NCBI RefSeq assembly: GCF_010499255.1
Contig: NZ_JAAGRN010000001.1
Location: forward strand, 186,001-250,000
Source: Sheuella amnicola
GTDB lineage: Bacteria > Pseudomonadota > Gammaproteobacteria > Burkholderiales > Burkholderiaceae_B
DNA length: 64,000 bases
Direction: 5' to 3'
Shown here: piece after piece, positions 9,912 to 19,795 of the stretch
Layout of the letters: each line of letters begins with the position of its first letter
Position numbering within the stretch: the first letter of the stretch is position 1
Notes under the pieces: generated by a model
Told to the model about the DNA's origin: nothing
Databases searched by the model: none
Seen by the model: the letters and a program-made list of their open reading frames with translations, nothing else
Translations under genes and position numbers: made by a program

Positions 9912-10769
9912 TCAGGTGTTCGCTCGCGCGCGCTCGGCCGCTTCGATCGTATTAACAAGCAACATGGCAATGGTCATGGGGCCGACACCGCCGGGTACCG
10001 GCGTGATGGCCGATACGACTTCTTTTGCGCTTTCAAAGTCGACATCGCCGCACAACTTGCCTTCAGGAGTGCGATTGATGCCGACATCGATCACCACTGC
10101 ACCCGGTTTGATCATGCTTCCTGTGACCATTCGGGGCTTGCCGGTGGCCACGACCACGATATCCGCATGGCTGGTATGCCATGCCAGATCGCGAGTCTTT
10201 GAATTGCATATCGTTACGGTTGCGCCAGCGCTCTGCAGTAGCATGGCCATCGGCTTGCCGACGATGTTGCTTGCGCCGACAATGACGGCAACGGCACCAC
10301 GTATTTCAACCTTTTCGCTTTCGAGCATCTTCATCACTCCATAAGGAGTGCAAGGTCTGAAGAGTGGTTTGCCGGTCATCAACAAACCTGCGTTGCTGAC
10401 ATGAAAACCATCGACATCTTTTGAAGCGGCAATGGTTTCTATGACCAGGTGCGAGTCGATGTGTTTGGGCAAAGGAAGCTGGACCAAAATCCCATGAATC
10501 GTAGGGTCCGCATTCAGGGCTTGAATGCGTTTCAGAAGTTCTTCCTGAGTCATGTCAGCCGGATACTGTTCCATCACCGAATGCAAGCCGGCCTTTTCGC
10601 AGGCGGCAACTTTATTGCGCACATAGACTTGGGACGCCGGGTCGCTACCGACCAGAATGACGGCAAGCCCCGGGCGCATACCCGCAGCAGTCAGGTTTGC
10701 GGCACGTTTGGCGACATCTTCGCGTATGGATGCAGCGAGCTTAACGCCATCGATGATACGTGCGGTCAT
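9912..10769 (-). CDS. folD: Bifunctional methylenetetrahydrofolate dehydrogenase / cyclohydrolase
   Basis: Converts 5,10-methylene-THF to 10-formyl-THF in one-carbon metabolism. Visible family motifs are the [13 protein letters not shown] region with the catalytic lysine, [19 protein letters not shown], the NADP-binding [15 protein letters not shown], and the C-terminal [15 protein letters not shown]. The length of 285 aa is standard. It is coupled by a 4-base overlap to the upstream response-regulator gene, an arrangement I recall from Bordetella-type genomes. Confidence 0.95.
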   Translation of the reverse strand: MTARIIDGVKLAASIREDVAKRAANLTAAGMRPGLAVILVGSDPASQVYVRNKVAACEKAGLHSVMEQYPADMTQEELLKRIQALNADPTIHGILVQLPLPKHIDSHLVIETIAASKDVDGFHVSNAGLLMTGKPLFRPCTPYGVMKMLESEKVEIRGAVAVIVGASNIVGKPMAMLLQSAGATVTICNSKTRDLAWHTSHADIVVVATGKPRMVTGSMIKPGAVVIDVGINRTPEGKLCGDVDFESAKEVVSAITPVPGGVGPMTIAMLLVNTIEAAERARANT

Positions 10770-11401
10770 GCGTTCACCTCGGGTTTAGCCAAGGCGACCT
10801 TCATTAAATCGGCAACAGTGGTGACTTGCAGTTTTTCCATGATATTAGCGCGGTGAGCCTCAACGGTCTTGATGCTGATACCCAAATCGTCCGCGATCTG
10901 TTTGTTCAGGCGGCCGGCAACAATGCGCTCCAATACCTGTTGCTCACGAGCAGTCAGGCGGGCAAGCATGGCCTCATGAGATTTCTGCGCCTGAGCCTGG
11001 CTCAAGCGCTGATTAGCCTGTTGGAACATACGACCGACGATTTCACGCAGATCAGTTTCGTTAAATGGCTTTTCGAGAAAGTCGACCGCACCTTTTTTCA
11101 TTGTTGAGACAGCCATGGGAACGTCACCGTGGCCAGTTATGAATACGATCGGCATGGTCGATTTGCGGTTGATTAGTTGCTCTTGCAGCTCGAGTCCGCT
11201 CATGCCTGGCATGCGAACGTCGACAATCAGTACGCCCGGTTGTTGCTCGTCATACTCCGCCAGAAAGCTCTCGGCACTGGCATAGGCGCGCACCCGATAG
11301 CTATTGGCTTCGAGTAACCAGCGTAAGGAGTCGCGCACGGCTTCGTCGTCATCCACGATATAGACTGTGCTAGCGATCTGGGGCATATTCATAAAGGTCA
11401 C
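10766..11401 (-). CDS. FixJ/NarL-type response regulator
   Basis: Two-component transcription factor of 211 aa. The receiver domain has the acidic cluster DDD (17-19), phosphoacceptor Asp61 (LIVDVRMPG) and the conserved lysine in FLEKPFNE. The C-terminal LuxR-type HTH has [42 protein letters not shown]. It is coupled by overlap to the sensor kinase upstream and folD downstream. The pair is divergent from the pyruvate dehydrogenase operon, so regulation of that operon is plausible but unproven. Confidence 0.9.
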   Translation of the reverse strand: MTFMNMPQIASTVYIVDDDEAVRDSLRWLLEANSYRVRAYASAESFLAEYDEQQPGVLIVDVRMPGMSGLELQEQLINRKSTMPIVFITGHGDVPMAVSTMKKGAVDFLEKPFNETDLREIVGRMFQQANQRLSQAQAQKSHEAMLARLTAREQQVLERIVAGRLNKQIADDLGISIKTVEAHRANIMEKLQVTTVADLMKVALAKPEVNA

Positions 11402-13143
11402 TCCTCGGACTGATTATTCTGCTGTGCAGGTTGCGGACCTGCGCATGGCAGTGTAAAGCGGAAAATCGTTCCACCCTCGGGATTATTGGATGCCCAAAGG
11501 CGGCCGTGATGCGATTCGATAATGGTGCGACAAATATTCAGCCCCATCCCAAGGCCTTCGGATTTGGTGCTGAAAAACGGTTCAAACAAACGCTCAGGAT
11601 CCGTCAATCCATGACCATGATCGGTTACTGATACTTCGATCTGATCGCCATGCTTTGACACATGCAGGTCAAGCTTGCCGACCGAACTCGTATCCATTGC
11701 TTCCAAACCGTTTTTTAACAGATTCAGCAAAACCTGTTCGATCAGGATGGGATCGGCCAAAACATCGGGAAGATCGTCGGGAATAGTGCAGATGATTTCA
11801 ATTTGACGTTTTCGGGCGTGGATTTCGGCAAGACTGATTGCGTTTTCGATAACAGTTTCGATTCTGATAGGTAATCGTCTCGGTTCACTGCGCTTAACGA
11901 AATCACGGATGCGACTGATGATTTTGCCTGCTCTTTGCGCCTGAGCGGCTGCTTTTTCAAGCGCGGGTAAGAGTTTATTCACATCGGTATGGCCAGCTTT
12001 CACCATGGCTACAGCACCCATGCTGTAGTTGGTGATGGCCGTCAGGGGCTGATTCAACTCATGTGCCAGAGAGGAAGCCATCTCGCCCATGGTGGTTAAG
12101 CGACTGGTGATCTGGATTTTTTCTTGCTGGATGCGGGAAGCTTCTTCATGGGTGCGGCGCTCAGTAATGTCGCGTGCGACCTGCAGACGTACGCGCCGAC
12201 CGTCAGTCCAGGCCAGCATGCGGTGCTGGACTTCAAACCAGCGCTGTACGGAGGCGGAAAAAATCTCTACCGATTCATCGGTATACCGTCCGCGTCGACC
12301 GGCTAGTAGTTCATCGTGACCGTTTGTCAACGCTCCGAAAAATCTTCTATAGGTTCGGTTTGCGAAGAGAAGTTCAAGGCCATCATTGGTATCGGCTGTA
12401 ACCGAAATAGCGTCATCCAGACCTTCAAGCACAGTCATAAACCGTTCGTGGGCGGCTGTTAATGCTTCTCGGATTCGCTTGGGCTCGGTAATGTCGGTCA
12501 TGGAGGTCATCCAGCCGATTTGCGTGCCGTTCGGATCCAGCAGGGGTGATACATACATGCGCGCGTTAAACCGCGAGCCATCACGTCTTTGCGCCTCGAT
12601 CTCCAGACCGCTACTGGGGGTTTTGCCGCTCAACACATTTTCAAGTGATTTGTACTGGGCTTCGTGACGACCCGGTACCCAGTAAGGAAAGGGCGGCATG
12701 CGACCGATCAGATCAGCTTCGTTCCAACCGATCATTCTGCAAAAAGCAGGGTTCACGTAAGCAATGCGCCCCTCAAGATCAAGCACGCGCATTCCCGTGG
12801 ACATGGAGTTTTCCATTGCACGCCTGAAACCGGTTTCGGCAATAAGTGCCGCTTCGGCTTCCGATCGGTATCGTGTGTAACGCCAAAGAATAAGCAAAGC
12901 AATCACGATCACAATCGACAGCGCGATCACAACGCCTATCAGTCTGTGCTGTCTGGTCTCCTGATCGATTGTGACGAACATGACACTGCCATCATGCAGG
13001 CGCTGCAACCAGAAGAAAACCCCCATGACGCAGCCATACAGTACGAGCACGAGCACGGGCGTGAGCCAATACCACCTGCGGCGACGAAGTCGCGCGTGGT
13101 CGTGAAATGTAGTGGCGATGACAGACTTAGGTGGATGCGACAT
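11398..13143 (-). CDS. PAS-domain membrane sensor histidine kinase
   Basis: Partner of the adjacent FixJ-type regulator, 581 aa. Two hydrophobic helices near the N-terminus (about residues 25-47 and 70-90) bracket a short periplasmic loop. Two PAS-like sensor domains follow (about 100-225 and 230-330). The HisKA motif is SSLAHELNQPLTAI, with N box LLNLLKNGLEAM and G boxes DHGHGL and GLGMGLNICR. The family resembles FixL/DctB-type kinases. The signal is unknown; no heme-ligand motif of FixL was identified. Confidence 0.9.
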   Translation of the reverse strand: MSHPPKSVIATTFHDHARLRRRRWYWLTPVLVLVLYGCVMGVFFWLQRLHDGSVMFVTIDQETRQHRLIGVVIALSIVIVIALLILWRYTRYRSEAEAALIAETGFRRAMENSMSTGMRVLDLEGRIAYVNPAFCRMIGWNEADLIGRMPPFPYWVPGRHEAQYKSLENVLSGKTPSSGLEIEAQRRDGSRFNARMYVSPLLDPNGTQIGWMTSMTDITEPKRIREALTAAHERFMTVLEGLDDAISVTADTNDGLELLFANRTYRRFFGALTNGHDELLAGRRGRYTDESVEIFSASVQRWFEVQHRMLAWTDGRRVRLQVARDITERRTHEEASRIQQEKIQITSRLTTMGEMASSLAHELNQPLTAITNYSMGAVAMVKAGHTDVNKLLPALEKAAAQAQRAGKIISRIRDFVKRSEPRRLPIRIETVIENAISLAEIHARKRQIEIICTIPDDLPDVLADPILIEQVLLNLLKNGLEAMDTSSVGKLDLHVSKHGDQIEVSVTDHGHGLTDPERLFEPFFSTKSEGLGMGLNICRTIIESHHGRLWASNNPEGGTIFRFTLPCAGPQPAQQNNQSEE

Positions 13144-13201
13144 TCGGATAGTCCATATGTACCGCTCATTTTAGACGTGTTACGGATATGTTGAATTTAT
13201 T

Positions 13202-13220
13202 AATTTCATATTATGAAATT
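13202..13220. promoter_or_regulatory. Palindromic operator candidate upstream of aceE
   Basis: Perfect dyad AATTTCAT-ATT-ATGAAATT between the divergent sensor-kinase and aceE genes. Symmetry and position suggest a dimeric regulator; which one is unknown. Confidence 0.4.
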
Positions 13221-13337
13221 CAATCTCGTAAAGTGAAATATTTGTTGCCCCATTAAAGATATATCCCTAGAATGCGTTAACTATCCAAAAAACAAAGTAG
13301 GCATAGACAACATCAGTCTGCAACCCAGGAGATTGTT

Positions 13338-16037
13338 ATGGCACCACAAGCTGCCGCATTTAGCGCCGCAAACGATTCAGATTCGCAAGAAACACAAGAG
13401 TGGTTGGATGCACTGGCTGCAGTCCTTGATCGCGAAGGTCCCGAGCGTGCGCACTATCTTCTGGAGCGATTAACCGAACTGGCGCGTCGCTCAGGTGCGC
13501 ATATTCCTTTTTCCCCCAACACGGCTTATCTCAACACCATTCCGGCAGGACTAGAGCCGGTGCATCCGGGCAATCAAGAGCTTGAGGCTCGCATTCGCAG
13601 CTATATTCGCTGGAACGCGATGGCAATGGTGGTCAAGGCCAACAAACATAATCCTCCAGATGGGGGCGATCTTGGCGGTCATATCGCATCGTTCGCTTCG
13701 TTGGCAACGATTATCGGATGTGGTCAAAATCATTTCTGGCATGCTGACACACCTGAACGTGGGGGTGATCTGGTTTATTTTCAGGGGCATTCATCGCCTG
13801 GTGTATATGGTCGTGCTTATCTCGAAGGCCGTTTGACCGAAGACCAGTTGAATCATTTTCGTCAGGAAGTCGGCGGCAAAGGGTTGTCTTCCTACCCGCA
13901 TCCAAAGCTGATGCCTGAGTTCTGGCAGTTTCCGACGGTGTCGATGGGGTTGGGACCATTGATGGCGATTTATCAGGCGCGATTTTTGAAATACCTGCAT
14001 GCGCGCGGGATCGCAGATACTAGCCAGCGTAAAGTCTGGGTGTTCTGTGGTGACGGTGAGATGGACGAACCTGAATCGCTTGGTGCCATCAGTTTGGCTG
14101 CCCGCGAAAAACTCGACAATCTGATTTTTGTCATCAACTGTAATCTGCAACGCCTTGACGGCCCGGTGCGCGGTAACGGCAAAATCATTCAGGAGCTTGA
14201 AGGCGATTTCCGGGGCAGCGGCTGGAACGTCATCAAGTTGATCTGGGGCGGCTATTGGGATCCATTACTTGCAAGTGACAAAGAAGGCATTTTGCGCAAG
14301 ATCATGGAAGAGTCGGTTGACGGCGAATATCAGGCTTATAAAGCGAACGACGGCAAGTTTGTGCGCGAGCATTTCTTCGGCAAGCATCCCAAATTGCTGG
14401 AAATGGTCTCCCGCATGAGCGATGAGGATATCTGGCGCTTGAACCGTGGTGGTCACGATCCCTATAAGGTTTATGCCGCATTCTCGGCCGCAACCAAACA
14501 TACCGGCCAACCTACCGTGATTCTGGCCAAGACGATCAAGGGTTATGGCGTTGGCCATATCGTTCAAGGCAAGAACCCCTCGCATCAGCAAAAGAAACTG
14601 GATTACGACACCATTCGCGAATTCCGCGATCGTTTCAATATCCCTGTGCCGGACGATAAGCTCGAAGATATTCCCTACTACAAACCGGCCGAAGACTCGC
14701 CTGAAATGGTTTATCTGCATGAGCGCCGTAAAGCACTGGGCGGTTATTTACCCAAGCGTCGCACGCATGCCGACGAAAAGCTTAAGGCTCCAGCGCTTGA
14801 GGTTTTTAATTCTGTCTTGGAGCCTACTGCAGAAGGCCGTGAAATCTCAACCACGCAGGCTTTTGTGCGTCTCTTGAACCAGATCCTTCGTGACAAGGAT
14901 ATAGGACCGCGTGTCGTACCGATTCTTGCCGATGAATCGCGCACTTTCGGTATGGAAGGATTGTTCCGTCAGATCGGCATTTATGCGCCTGAAGGTCAGA
15001 AATACACGCCGGTTGATAAGGATCAGGTGATGTACTACCGCGAAGCGGCCGACGGCCAGCTTCTGCAGGAAGGAATCAACGAAGCGGGCGCATTTAGCTC
15101 ATGGATTGCCGCGGCGACGTCGTATTCGACGAATAACCGCATCATGATTCCTTTCTTCATCTATTACTCGATGTTCGGATTCCAACGGGTGGGTGATCTG
15201 GCATGGGCAGCGGGTGACATGCAGGCGCGCGGCTTCTTGCTCGGCGGCACAGCAGGGCGTACGACCCTGAATGGCGAAGGCTTGCAGCATGAAGATGGTC
15301 ATAGTCATATCTTCTCGTCAGTCATTCCCAACTGTGTTTCTTATGACCCGACTTTTGCGCATGAACTTGCCGTCATTATTCAGCATGGCTTAAAGCGCAT
15401 GGTCGAGGATCAGGAAAACGTCTTCTATTACCTCACGGTGATGAATGAAAATTATGCTCAACCAGGACTAAACAAAGGCGATGAGGAGGGCATCATCAAG
15501 GGCATGTACCGCCTTAAGAAGGGCGGTAAATCCAAAGTGCGTGCGCAGTTGATGGGTTCTGGCACGATTTTGCGCGAGGTGCTCGCCGGTGCTGAATTGC
15601 TTGAAAAGGATTGGGGCGTATCCGCCGATATCTGGAGTGTGACTAGCTTTACCGAGTTGCGTCGCGAAGGTCTGGATTGTGAACGTCATAATCTGTTGCA
15701 CCCAACCGGCAAACAAAAGGTTCCTTATGTCACAGCCCAGTTGGCCAAGACTGAAGGTCCGATTATTGCTTCAACGGATTACATGAAGATTTTCTCCGAT
15801 CAGATCCGTCAGTTCATTCCAAAGGGACGTGATTTTAAAGTCCTTGGTACCGATGGTTTCGGACGCTCGGATTTCCGCTCGAAACTGCGTGAGCATTTCG
15901 AGGTGGATCGCCACTTTGTAGTCCTCGCAACACTGCGGGCTTTGGCTGATGAAGGCTCAATCCCCGCGACCAAAGTCGCAGAAGCCATCAAAAAGTATGG
16001 TATCGATCCTAACAAAGCTAATCCTCAGTACGCTTGA
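13338..16037 (+). CDS. aceE: Pyruvate dehydrogenase E1 component (homodimeric type)
   Basis: Thiamine-diphosphate-dependent decarboxylation of pyruvate and acetyl transfer to the E2/E3 lipoyl groups. At 899 aa it is the homodimeric alpha2 type. The TPP/Mg motif is [10 protein letters not shown] through [20 protein letters not shown] and the C-terminal transketolase-like [14 protein letters not shown] region are typical of AceE. The start is supported by AGGAG eight bases upstream. aceF and lpdA follow in the same direction with tiny gaps, giving one operon for all three subunits. A two-component system is encoded divergently about 195 bases away. Confidence 0.96.
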   Translation: MAPQAAAFSAANDSDSQETQEWLDALAAVLDREGPERAHYLLERLTELARRSGAHIPFSPNTAYLNTIPAGLEPVHPGNQELEARIRSYIRWNAMAMVVKANKHNPPDGGDLGGHIASFASLATIIGCGQNHFWHADTPERGGDLVYFQGHSSPGVYGRAYLEGRLTEDQLNHFRQEVGGKGLSSYPHPKLMPEFWQFPTVSMGLGPLMAIYQARFLKYLHARGIADTSQRKVWVFCGDGEMDEPESLGAISLAAREKLDNLIFVINCNLQRLDGPVRGNGKIIQELEGDFRGSGWNVIKLIWGGYWDPLLASDKEGILRKIMEESVDGEYQAYKANDGKFVREHFFGKHPKLLEMVSRMSDEDIWRLNRGGHDPYKVYAAFSAATKHTGQPTVILAKTIKGYGVGHIVQGKNPSHQQKKLDYDTIREFRDRFNIPVPDDKLEDIPYYKPAEDSPEMVYLHERRKALGGYLPKRRTHADEKLKAPALEVFNSVLEPTAEGREISTTQAFVRLLNQILRDKDIGPRVVPILADESRTFGMEGLFRQIGIYAPEGQKYTPVDKDQVMYYREAADGQLLQEGINEAGAFSSWIAAATSYSTNNRIMIPFFIYYSMFGFQRVGDLAWAAGDMQARGFLLGGTAGRTTLNGEGLQHEDGHSHIFSSVIPNCVSYDPTFAHELAVIIQHGLKRMVEDQENVFYYLTVMNENYAQPGLNKGDEEGIIKGMYRLKKGGKSKVRAQLMGSGTILREVLAGAELLEKDWGVSADIWSVTSFTELRREGLDCERHNLLHPTGKQKVPYVTAQLAKTEGPIIASTDYMKIFSDQIRQFIPKGRDFKVLGTDGFGRSDFRSKLREHFEVDRHFVVLATLRALADEGSIPATKVAEAIKKYGIDPNKANPQYA

Positions 16038-16051
16038 GAAAGAGACAAAAC

Positions 16052-17431
16052 ATGAGCAACATTATTGCGATTACCGTTCCCGATATTGGCGGCTTTGACG
16101 CAGTTGAAGTGATCGAGATACTGGTTAAAGTTGGCGATACCGTCAAGGCTGAACAAAGTCTGATCACTGTCGAGTCGGATAAGGCGTCGATGGAAATACC
16201 TTCGTCTCACAGCGGCGTAGTGAAGTCTGTCGATGTGAAACTTGGCGATAAGGTTAAACAGGGTAGTGTGGTGATTCATGTCGATGCCGCATCATCCGGC
16301 ACTGCCGTTGATTCTGCCGCTGCGCCCGCATCTGTCGCACCTTCTGCGCCTGCTGCATCTTCTACACCCGTAGTTTCAGCAGAATCGGCTCCTTCATCTG
16401 CAACTTCTATTTCAACAGCTCCGGCCGCTGCTCCGGCTTCGGTGGCTAATTATGCGGCCTCAGCATCCGCTGCAACTCCGACCGCCGGCAAGCTTGAAGT
16501 ACCGGTATCCACTGCAGGGATGCCGCATGCTTCTCCTTCGGTTCGCAAGTTTGCGCGAGAACTAGGTGTCGACCTGACATTAGTCACCGGTACCGGTCCT
16601 AAAAATCGCATTGTTCAGGAAGATGTACAAAACTTTGTCAAACAGGCTTTGGCTGGCGGCGTGCCTTCTGCGGCAACGGGCGCGAGTGTTGGCGGGGGCC
16701 TTGACCTGCTTGCATGGCCCAAGGTCGATTTCACTAAATTTGGTCCGGTGACTCCCAAGCCTCTGTCGCGAATCAAAAAAATCTCCGGTGCTAATTTGCA
16801 TCGCAATTGGGTCATGATTCCTCATGTCACCAACAATGACGAAGCGGATATCACTGATCTGGAAGCTTTGCGCGTGACTTTGAATAAAGAGAATGAAAAG
16901 TCGGGCATTAAAGTCACGATGCTTGCTTTTCTGATCAAGGCGTGTGTAGCTGCATTGAAAAAATTCCCCGAGTTCAATGCCTCACTGGATGGCGATAACC
17001 TTGTTCTCAAGCAGTATTATCACATCGGTTTTGCAGCCGATACGCCTAATGGTTTGGTGGTACCTGTTATCAGAGACGCTGATAAGAAAGGGATATTCGA
17101 ACTGGCCGTCGAAACCGGCGAACTTGCCAAAAAGGCGCGTGACGGCAAGCTGTCTCCGGCCGAGATGCAAGGCGGATGCTTCTCTATTTCGTCTCTCGGC
17201 GGTATTGGCGGAACAAACTTCACTCCAATCATCAACGCTCCCGAACTGGCGATCCTGGGTGTGTCGCGTTCATTCATGAAACCGGTTTGGGACGGCAAGC
17301 AATTTGTTCCGCAACTGACTTTGCCACTGTCTTTGTCTTATGATCATCGCGTCATTGATGGTGCAGCCGCAGCCCGTTTCAACGTATATCTGGCTAGTCT
17401 TCTGGCTGATTTTCGTCGCATTGCACTTTAA
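16052..17431 (+). CDS. aceF: Pyruvate dehydrogenase E2, dihydrolipoyl acetyltransferase
   Basis: Core acetyltransferase of the pyruvate dehydrogenase complex, 459 aa. A single N-terminal lipoyl domain carries the modified lysine in VESDKASME (Lys44). A long flexible Ala/Pro/Ser linker follows (about 85-160), then the peripheral-subunit-binding domain ([16 protein letters not shown]) and the catalytic domain ending in [18 protein letters not shown] with the catalytic histidine. The ATG was chosen for its purine-rich AGAAAGAGA ribosome site. E. coli AceF has three lipoyl domains; only one is present here, offset by the lipoyl domain on E3. Confidence 0.95.
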   Translation: MSNIIAITVPDIGGFDAVEVIEILVKVGDTVKAEQSLITVESDKASMEIPSSHSGVVKSVDVKLGDKVKQGSVVIHVDAASSGTAVDSAAAPASVAPSAPAASSTPVVSAESAPSSATSISTAPAAAPASVANYAASASAATPTAGKLEVPVSTAGMPHASPSVRKFARELGVDLTLVTGTGPKNRIVQEDVQNFVKQALAGGVPSAATGASVGGGLDLLAWPKVDFTKFGPVTPKPLSRIKKISGANLHRNWVMIPHVTNNDEADITDLEALRVTLNKENEKSGIKVTMLAFLIKACVAALKKFPEFNASLDGDNLVLKQYYHIGFAADTPNGLVVPVIRDADKKGIFELAVETGELAKKARDGKLSPAEMQGGCFSISSLGGIGGTNFTPIINAPELAILGVSRSFMKPVWDGKQFVPQLTLPLSLSYDHRVIDGAAAARFNVYLASLLADFRRIAL

Positions 17432-17447
17432 GGGATAAGGAATACGC

Positions 17448-19295
17448 ATGAGCAAACTCGTAGATATTCAAGTCCCTGATATTGGCGACTTCGATTCGGT
17501 TGAAGTGATCGAGGTTTTGGTCGCCGTTGGCGATACTGTGCGCGCCGAGCAAAGTTTGATTACTGTCGAGTCGGACAAGGCTTCGATGGAAATCCCGTCG
17601 CCCTCTGCCGGGGTGATCAAGGCGTTGTCGGTCAAACTGGGAGACAAGATCAAGCAGGGGTCTGTAATCGCCAAGATCGAAGCGATCGACGCCAGCGCTG
17701 GATCTGCGGTTGCCTCGACTGCCGCAACTGCCGCATCTGCCGCAACCACTACAGCCGCATCTTCAGGCACTCCCTCATCCGCACCGCCAGTGTCCTCACC
17801 GACTGCCGTCGCCCCAAGTGCCTCTGCACCTCAGGCACCTGCAGCTGCGCCAGCACGTGCAATGGCCACTTATTCAGGCAAAGTCGATGCCAAATTTGAT
17901 CTGGTTGTTCTGGGTGCGGGGCCGGGCGGATATTCGGCGGCATTTCGCGCCGCTGATCTGGGTATGAATGTCGCATTGATCGAGCGGTATTCTACGTTGG
18001 GAGGTGTTTGCCTGAACGTAGGATGTATTCCATCTAAGGCGTTGCTGCATACGGCTGCTGTGCTTGAAGAAGCTCAATCGCTGGCGGATCATGGTATTTC
18101 ATTCGGAAAGCCGAAAATCGATCTCGATAAGTTGCGTGCGTTCAAGGATGGGGTCATCGGTAAACTGACAGGTGGTTTGGCAGGCATGGCCAAAGCACGC
18201 AAAGTCACCGTTATTCAAGGCGTTGGCACCTTCGCGACGGGTAACCACATTACGATCAAATCCGATGCGGGTTCGCAAACTGTAGAGTTTGCCCAAGCCA
18301 TCATTGCTGCGGGTAGTCAGTCGGTCAAATTGCCATTCATGCCTGAGGATGACCGCGTGGTCGATTCGACCGGTGCGTTGCTTTTGAAGAGTATCCCGAA
18401 AAGAATGTTGATCGTTGGCGGCGGCATTATCGGCCTGGAAATGGGTACAGTGTATTCAGCCCTGGGGGCGCGTCTGGATGTGGTCGAAATGCAGGATGGA
18501 CTGATGCAAGGCGCGGATCGTGATTTGGTTAAAGTTTGGCAAAAGAAAAACGCGCATCGCTTTGATAACTTGATGCTGAACACTAAAACCGTTTCGGCAG
18601 AAGCGAAAAAGGACGGTATTTACGTCAAGTTCGAAGGTGCGGGTGCGCCTGCCGAGGCGCAGCGTTACGATCTGGTTCTCCAAGCGGTTGGCCGCACTCC
18701 AAACGGTAAAAAGATCGGTGCCGATTTGGCCGGTATAGCCGTTACCGAGCGCGGCTTTATCGAAGTCGATCGACAGATGCGGACTAATGTGCCTCATATT
18801 TTCGCGATCGGAGATATTGTCGGTCAACCAATGCTGGCTCATAAGGCCGTTCACGAAGGACATGTCGCTGCAGAGGCCGCGGCTGGTCAAAAGAGCTTCT
18901 TCGACGCCCGGGTGATTCCTTCAGTTGCCTATACGGATCCTGAAGTTGCATGGGTAGGCTTGACTGAGGACGAAGCGAAAAAACAGGGAATCCAGATTAC
19001 CAAAGGGATGTTCCCCTGGGCAGCTTCGGGTCGTGCGATAGCCAATGGTCGAGATGAAGGCTTCACCAAGCTTCTATTCGATGCCTCGACTCATAAAATC
19101 CTTGGCGGCGGTATCGTCGGCACTCATGCCGGTGATTTGATCAGCGAAGTGGCTTTAGCTATTGAAATGGGTGCAGATACGGTCGATATCGGCAAAACGA
19201 TTCATCCGCATCCTACACTTGGCGAATCAGTTGGTCTGGCGGCTGAAGCTGCTGAAGGACACTGCACTGATTTGCCGCCGGTCAAAAAGAAGTAA
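17448..19295 (+). CDS. lpdA: Dihydrolipoyl dehydrogenase E3 with N-terminal lipoyl domain
   Basis: FAD enzyme that reoxidises dihydrolipoamide with NAD, 615 aa. The first 80 residues are a complete lipoyl domain nearly identical to that of the AceF encoded just before it (Lys44 in VESDKASME). An Ala/Ser/Pro linker runs to about 140. The E3 core follows: GAGPGG FAD motif, redox-active disulfide [19 protein letters not shown] motif, and the C-terminal HPHPTLGE with the catalytic His-Glu pair. Lipoyl-E3 fusions are known in Neisseria, Ralstonia and Bordetella. Last gene of the operon. Confidence 0.95.
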   Translation: MSKLVDIQVPDIGDFDSVEVIEVLVAVGDTVRAEQSLITVESDKASMEIPSPSAGVIKALSVKLGDKIKQGSVIAKIEAIDASAGSAVASTAATAASAATTTAASSGTPSSAPPVSSPTAVAPSASAPQAPAAAPARAMATYSGKVDAKFDLVVLGAGPGGYSAAFRAADLGMNVALIERYSTLGGVCLNVGCIPSKALLHTAAVLEEAQSLADHGISFGKPKIDLDKLRAFKDGVIGKLTGGLAGMAKARKVTVIQGVGTFATGNHITIKSDAGSQTVEFAQAIIAAGSQSVKLPFMPEDDRVVDSTGALLLKSIPKRMLIVGGGIIGLEMGTVYSALGARLDVVEMQDGLMQGADRDLVKVWQKKNAHRFDNLMLNTKTVSAEAKKDGIYVKFEGAGAPAEAQRYDLVLQAVGRTPNGKKIGADLAGIAVTERGFIEVDRQMRTNVPHIFAIGDIVGQPMLAHKAVHEGHVAAEAAAGQKSFFDARVIPSVAYTDPEVAWVGLTEDEAKKQGIQITKGMFPWAASGRAIANGRDEGFTKLLFDASTHKILGGGIVGTHAGDLISEVALAIEMGADTVDIGKTIHPHPTLGESVGLAAEAAEGHCTDLPPVKKK

Positions 19296-19317
19296 CTAAT
19301 TTTTAGTCGCAGTTTAA

Positions 19318-19344
19318 AAACTATAGCACTTTGTGCTATAGTTT
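19318..19344 (+). promoter_or_regulatory. Perfect 12+12 palindrome before the HigBA-like remnant
   Basis: Arms AAACTATAGCAC and GTGCTATAGTTT around a TTT centre. The right arm contains TATAGT, a good -10 element, so a bound antitoxin dimer would block its own promoter. It could also act as the lpdA terminator hairpin. Autoregulatory palindromes are typical of HigA-type operons. Confidence 0.6.
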
Positions 19345-19358
19345 GATTTATTCTTAGT

Positions 19359-19466
19359 ATGAAAAAAAGAGTATTTAAGCTGAAAACTTTTGCTCGATGG
19401 GCTAAGAAGATTCTTTCAGACCCTCAGCTTTGTCTGGCCGCACAGGAAATATGTCATGACTGCTAA
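19359..19466 (+). pseudogene. Truncated RelE/HigB-type toxin remnant
   Basis: An ATG opens a 35-codon frame reading MKKRVFKLKTFARWAKK, then LCLAAQEI, and stops. The start resembles the N-terminus of HigB/RelE-family toxins (basic helix with FARWAKK followed by an alpha helix), which are normally about 100-115 aa. Everything after the second helix is missing, and the frame runs straight into the antitoxin start, which suggests an internal deletion of some 200-250 bases. Non-functional as a toxin by inference. It starts 15 bases after the palindromic operator. Confidence 0.6.
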
Positions 19467-19782
19467 GAATACGGATCGTGTTTCGTCTGAAATGTTAGAA
19501 ATGGCACTTTTGCTCAGTAAGCATGAAGTGCTTTCAGCTCAGGACTTCAGCAGAATTAAGACTCTCTGTGAACCACCACCAGTTTATTCGCCAGAACGCG
19601 TAGCTCAGATTCGCTTGAAAAAAGCGAAAATGAGTCAGACAGTTTTTGCGGGATTTCTGAATGTTAGGCCATCAACTGTTCAAAAGTGGGAGTCACCTGC
19701 CTCAGGTAAACATCCCAGTGGATCAGCGGCCAAATTGCTACAGATTATTGAAAAGAAAGGCATTGAGGCTTTAGCCTGCTGA
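19456..19782 (+). CDS. HigA-type antitoxin, Xre-family HTH regulator
   Basis: A 108-aa DNA-binding protein with a C-terminal helix-turn-helix: VAQIRLKKAKMSQTVFAGFLNVRPSTVQKWESPASGKHPSGSAAKLLQII, a standard Xre/HigA arrangement. The start overlaps the end of the toxin remnant. The gene is complete and probably still autoregulates through the palindrome upstream although the toxin is broken. The assignment as antitoxin rests on this order (toxin first, then antitoxin) and family similarity. Confidence 0.8.
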   Translation: MTAKNTDRVSSEMLEMALLLSKHEVLSAQDFSRIKTLCEPPPVYSPERVAQIRLKKAKMSQTVFAGFLNVRPSTVQKWESPASGKHPSGSAAKLLQIIEKKGIEALAC

Positions 19783-19795
19783 TTTAAAAATCCTA

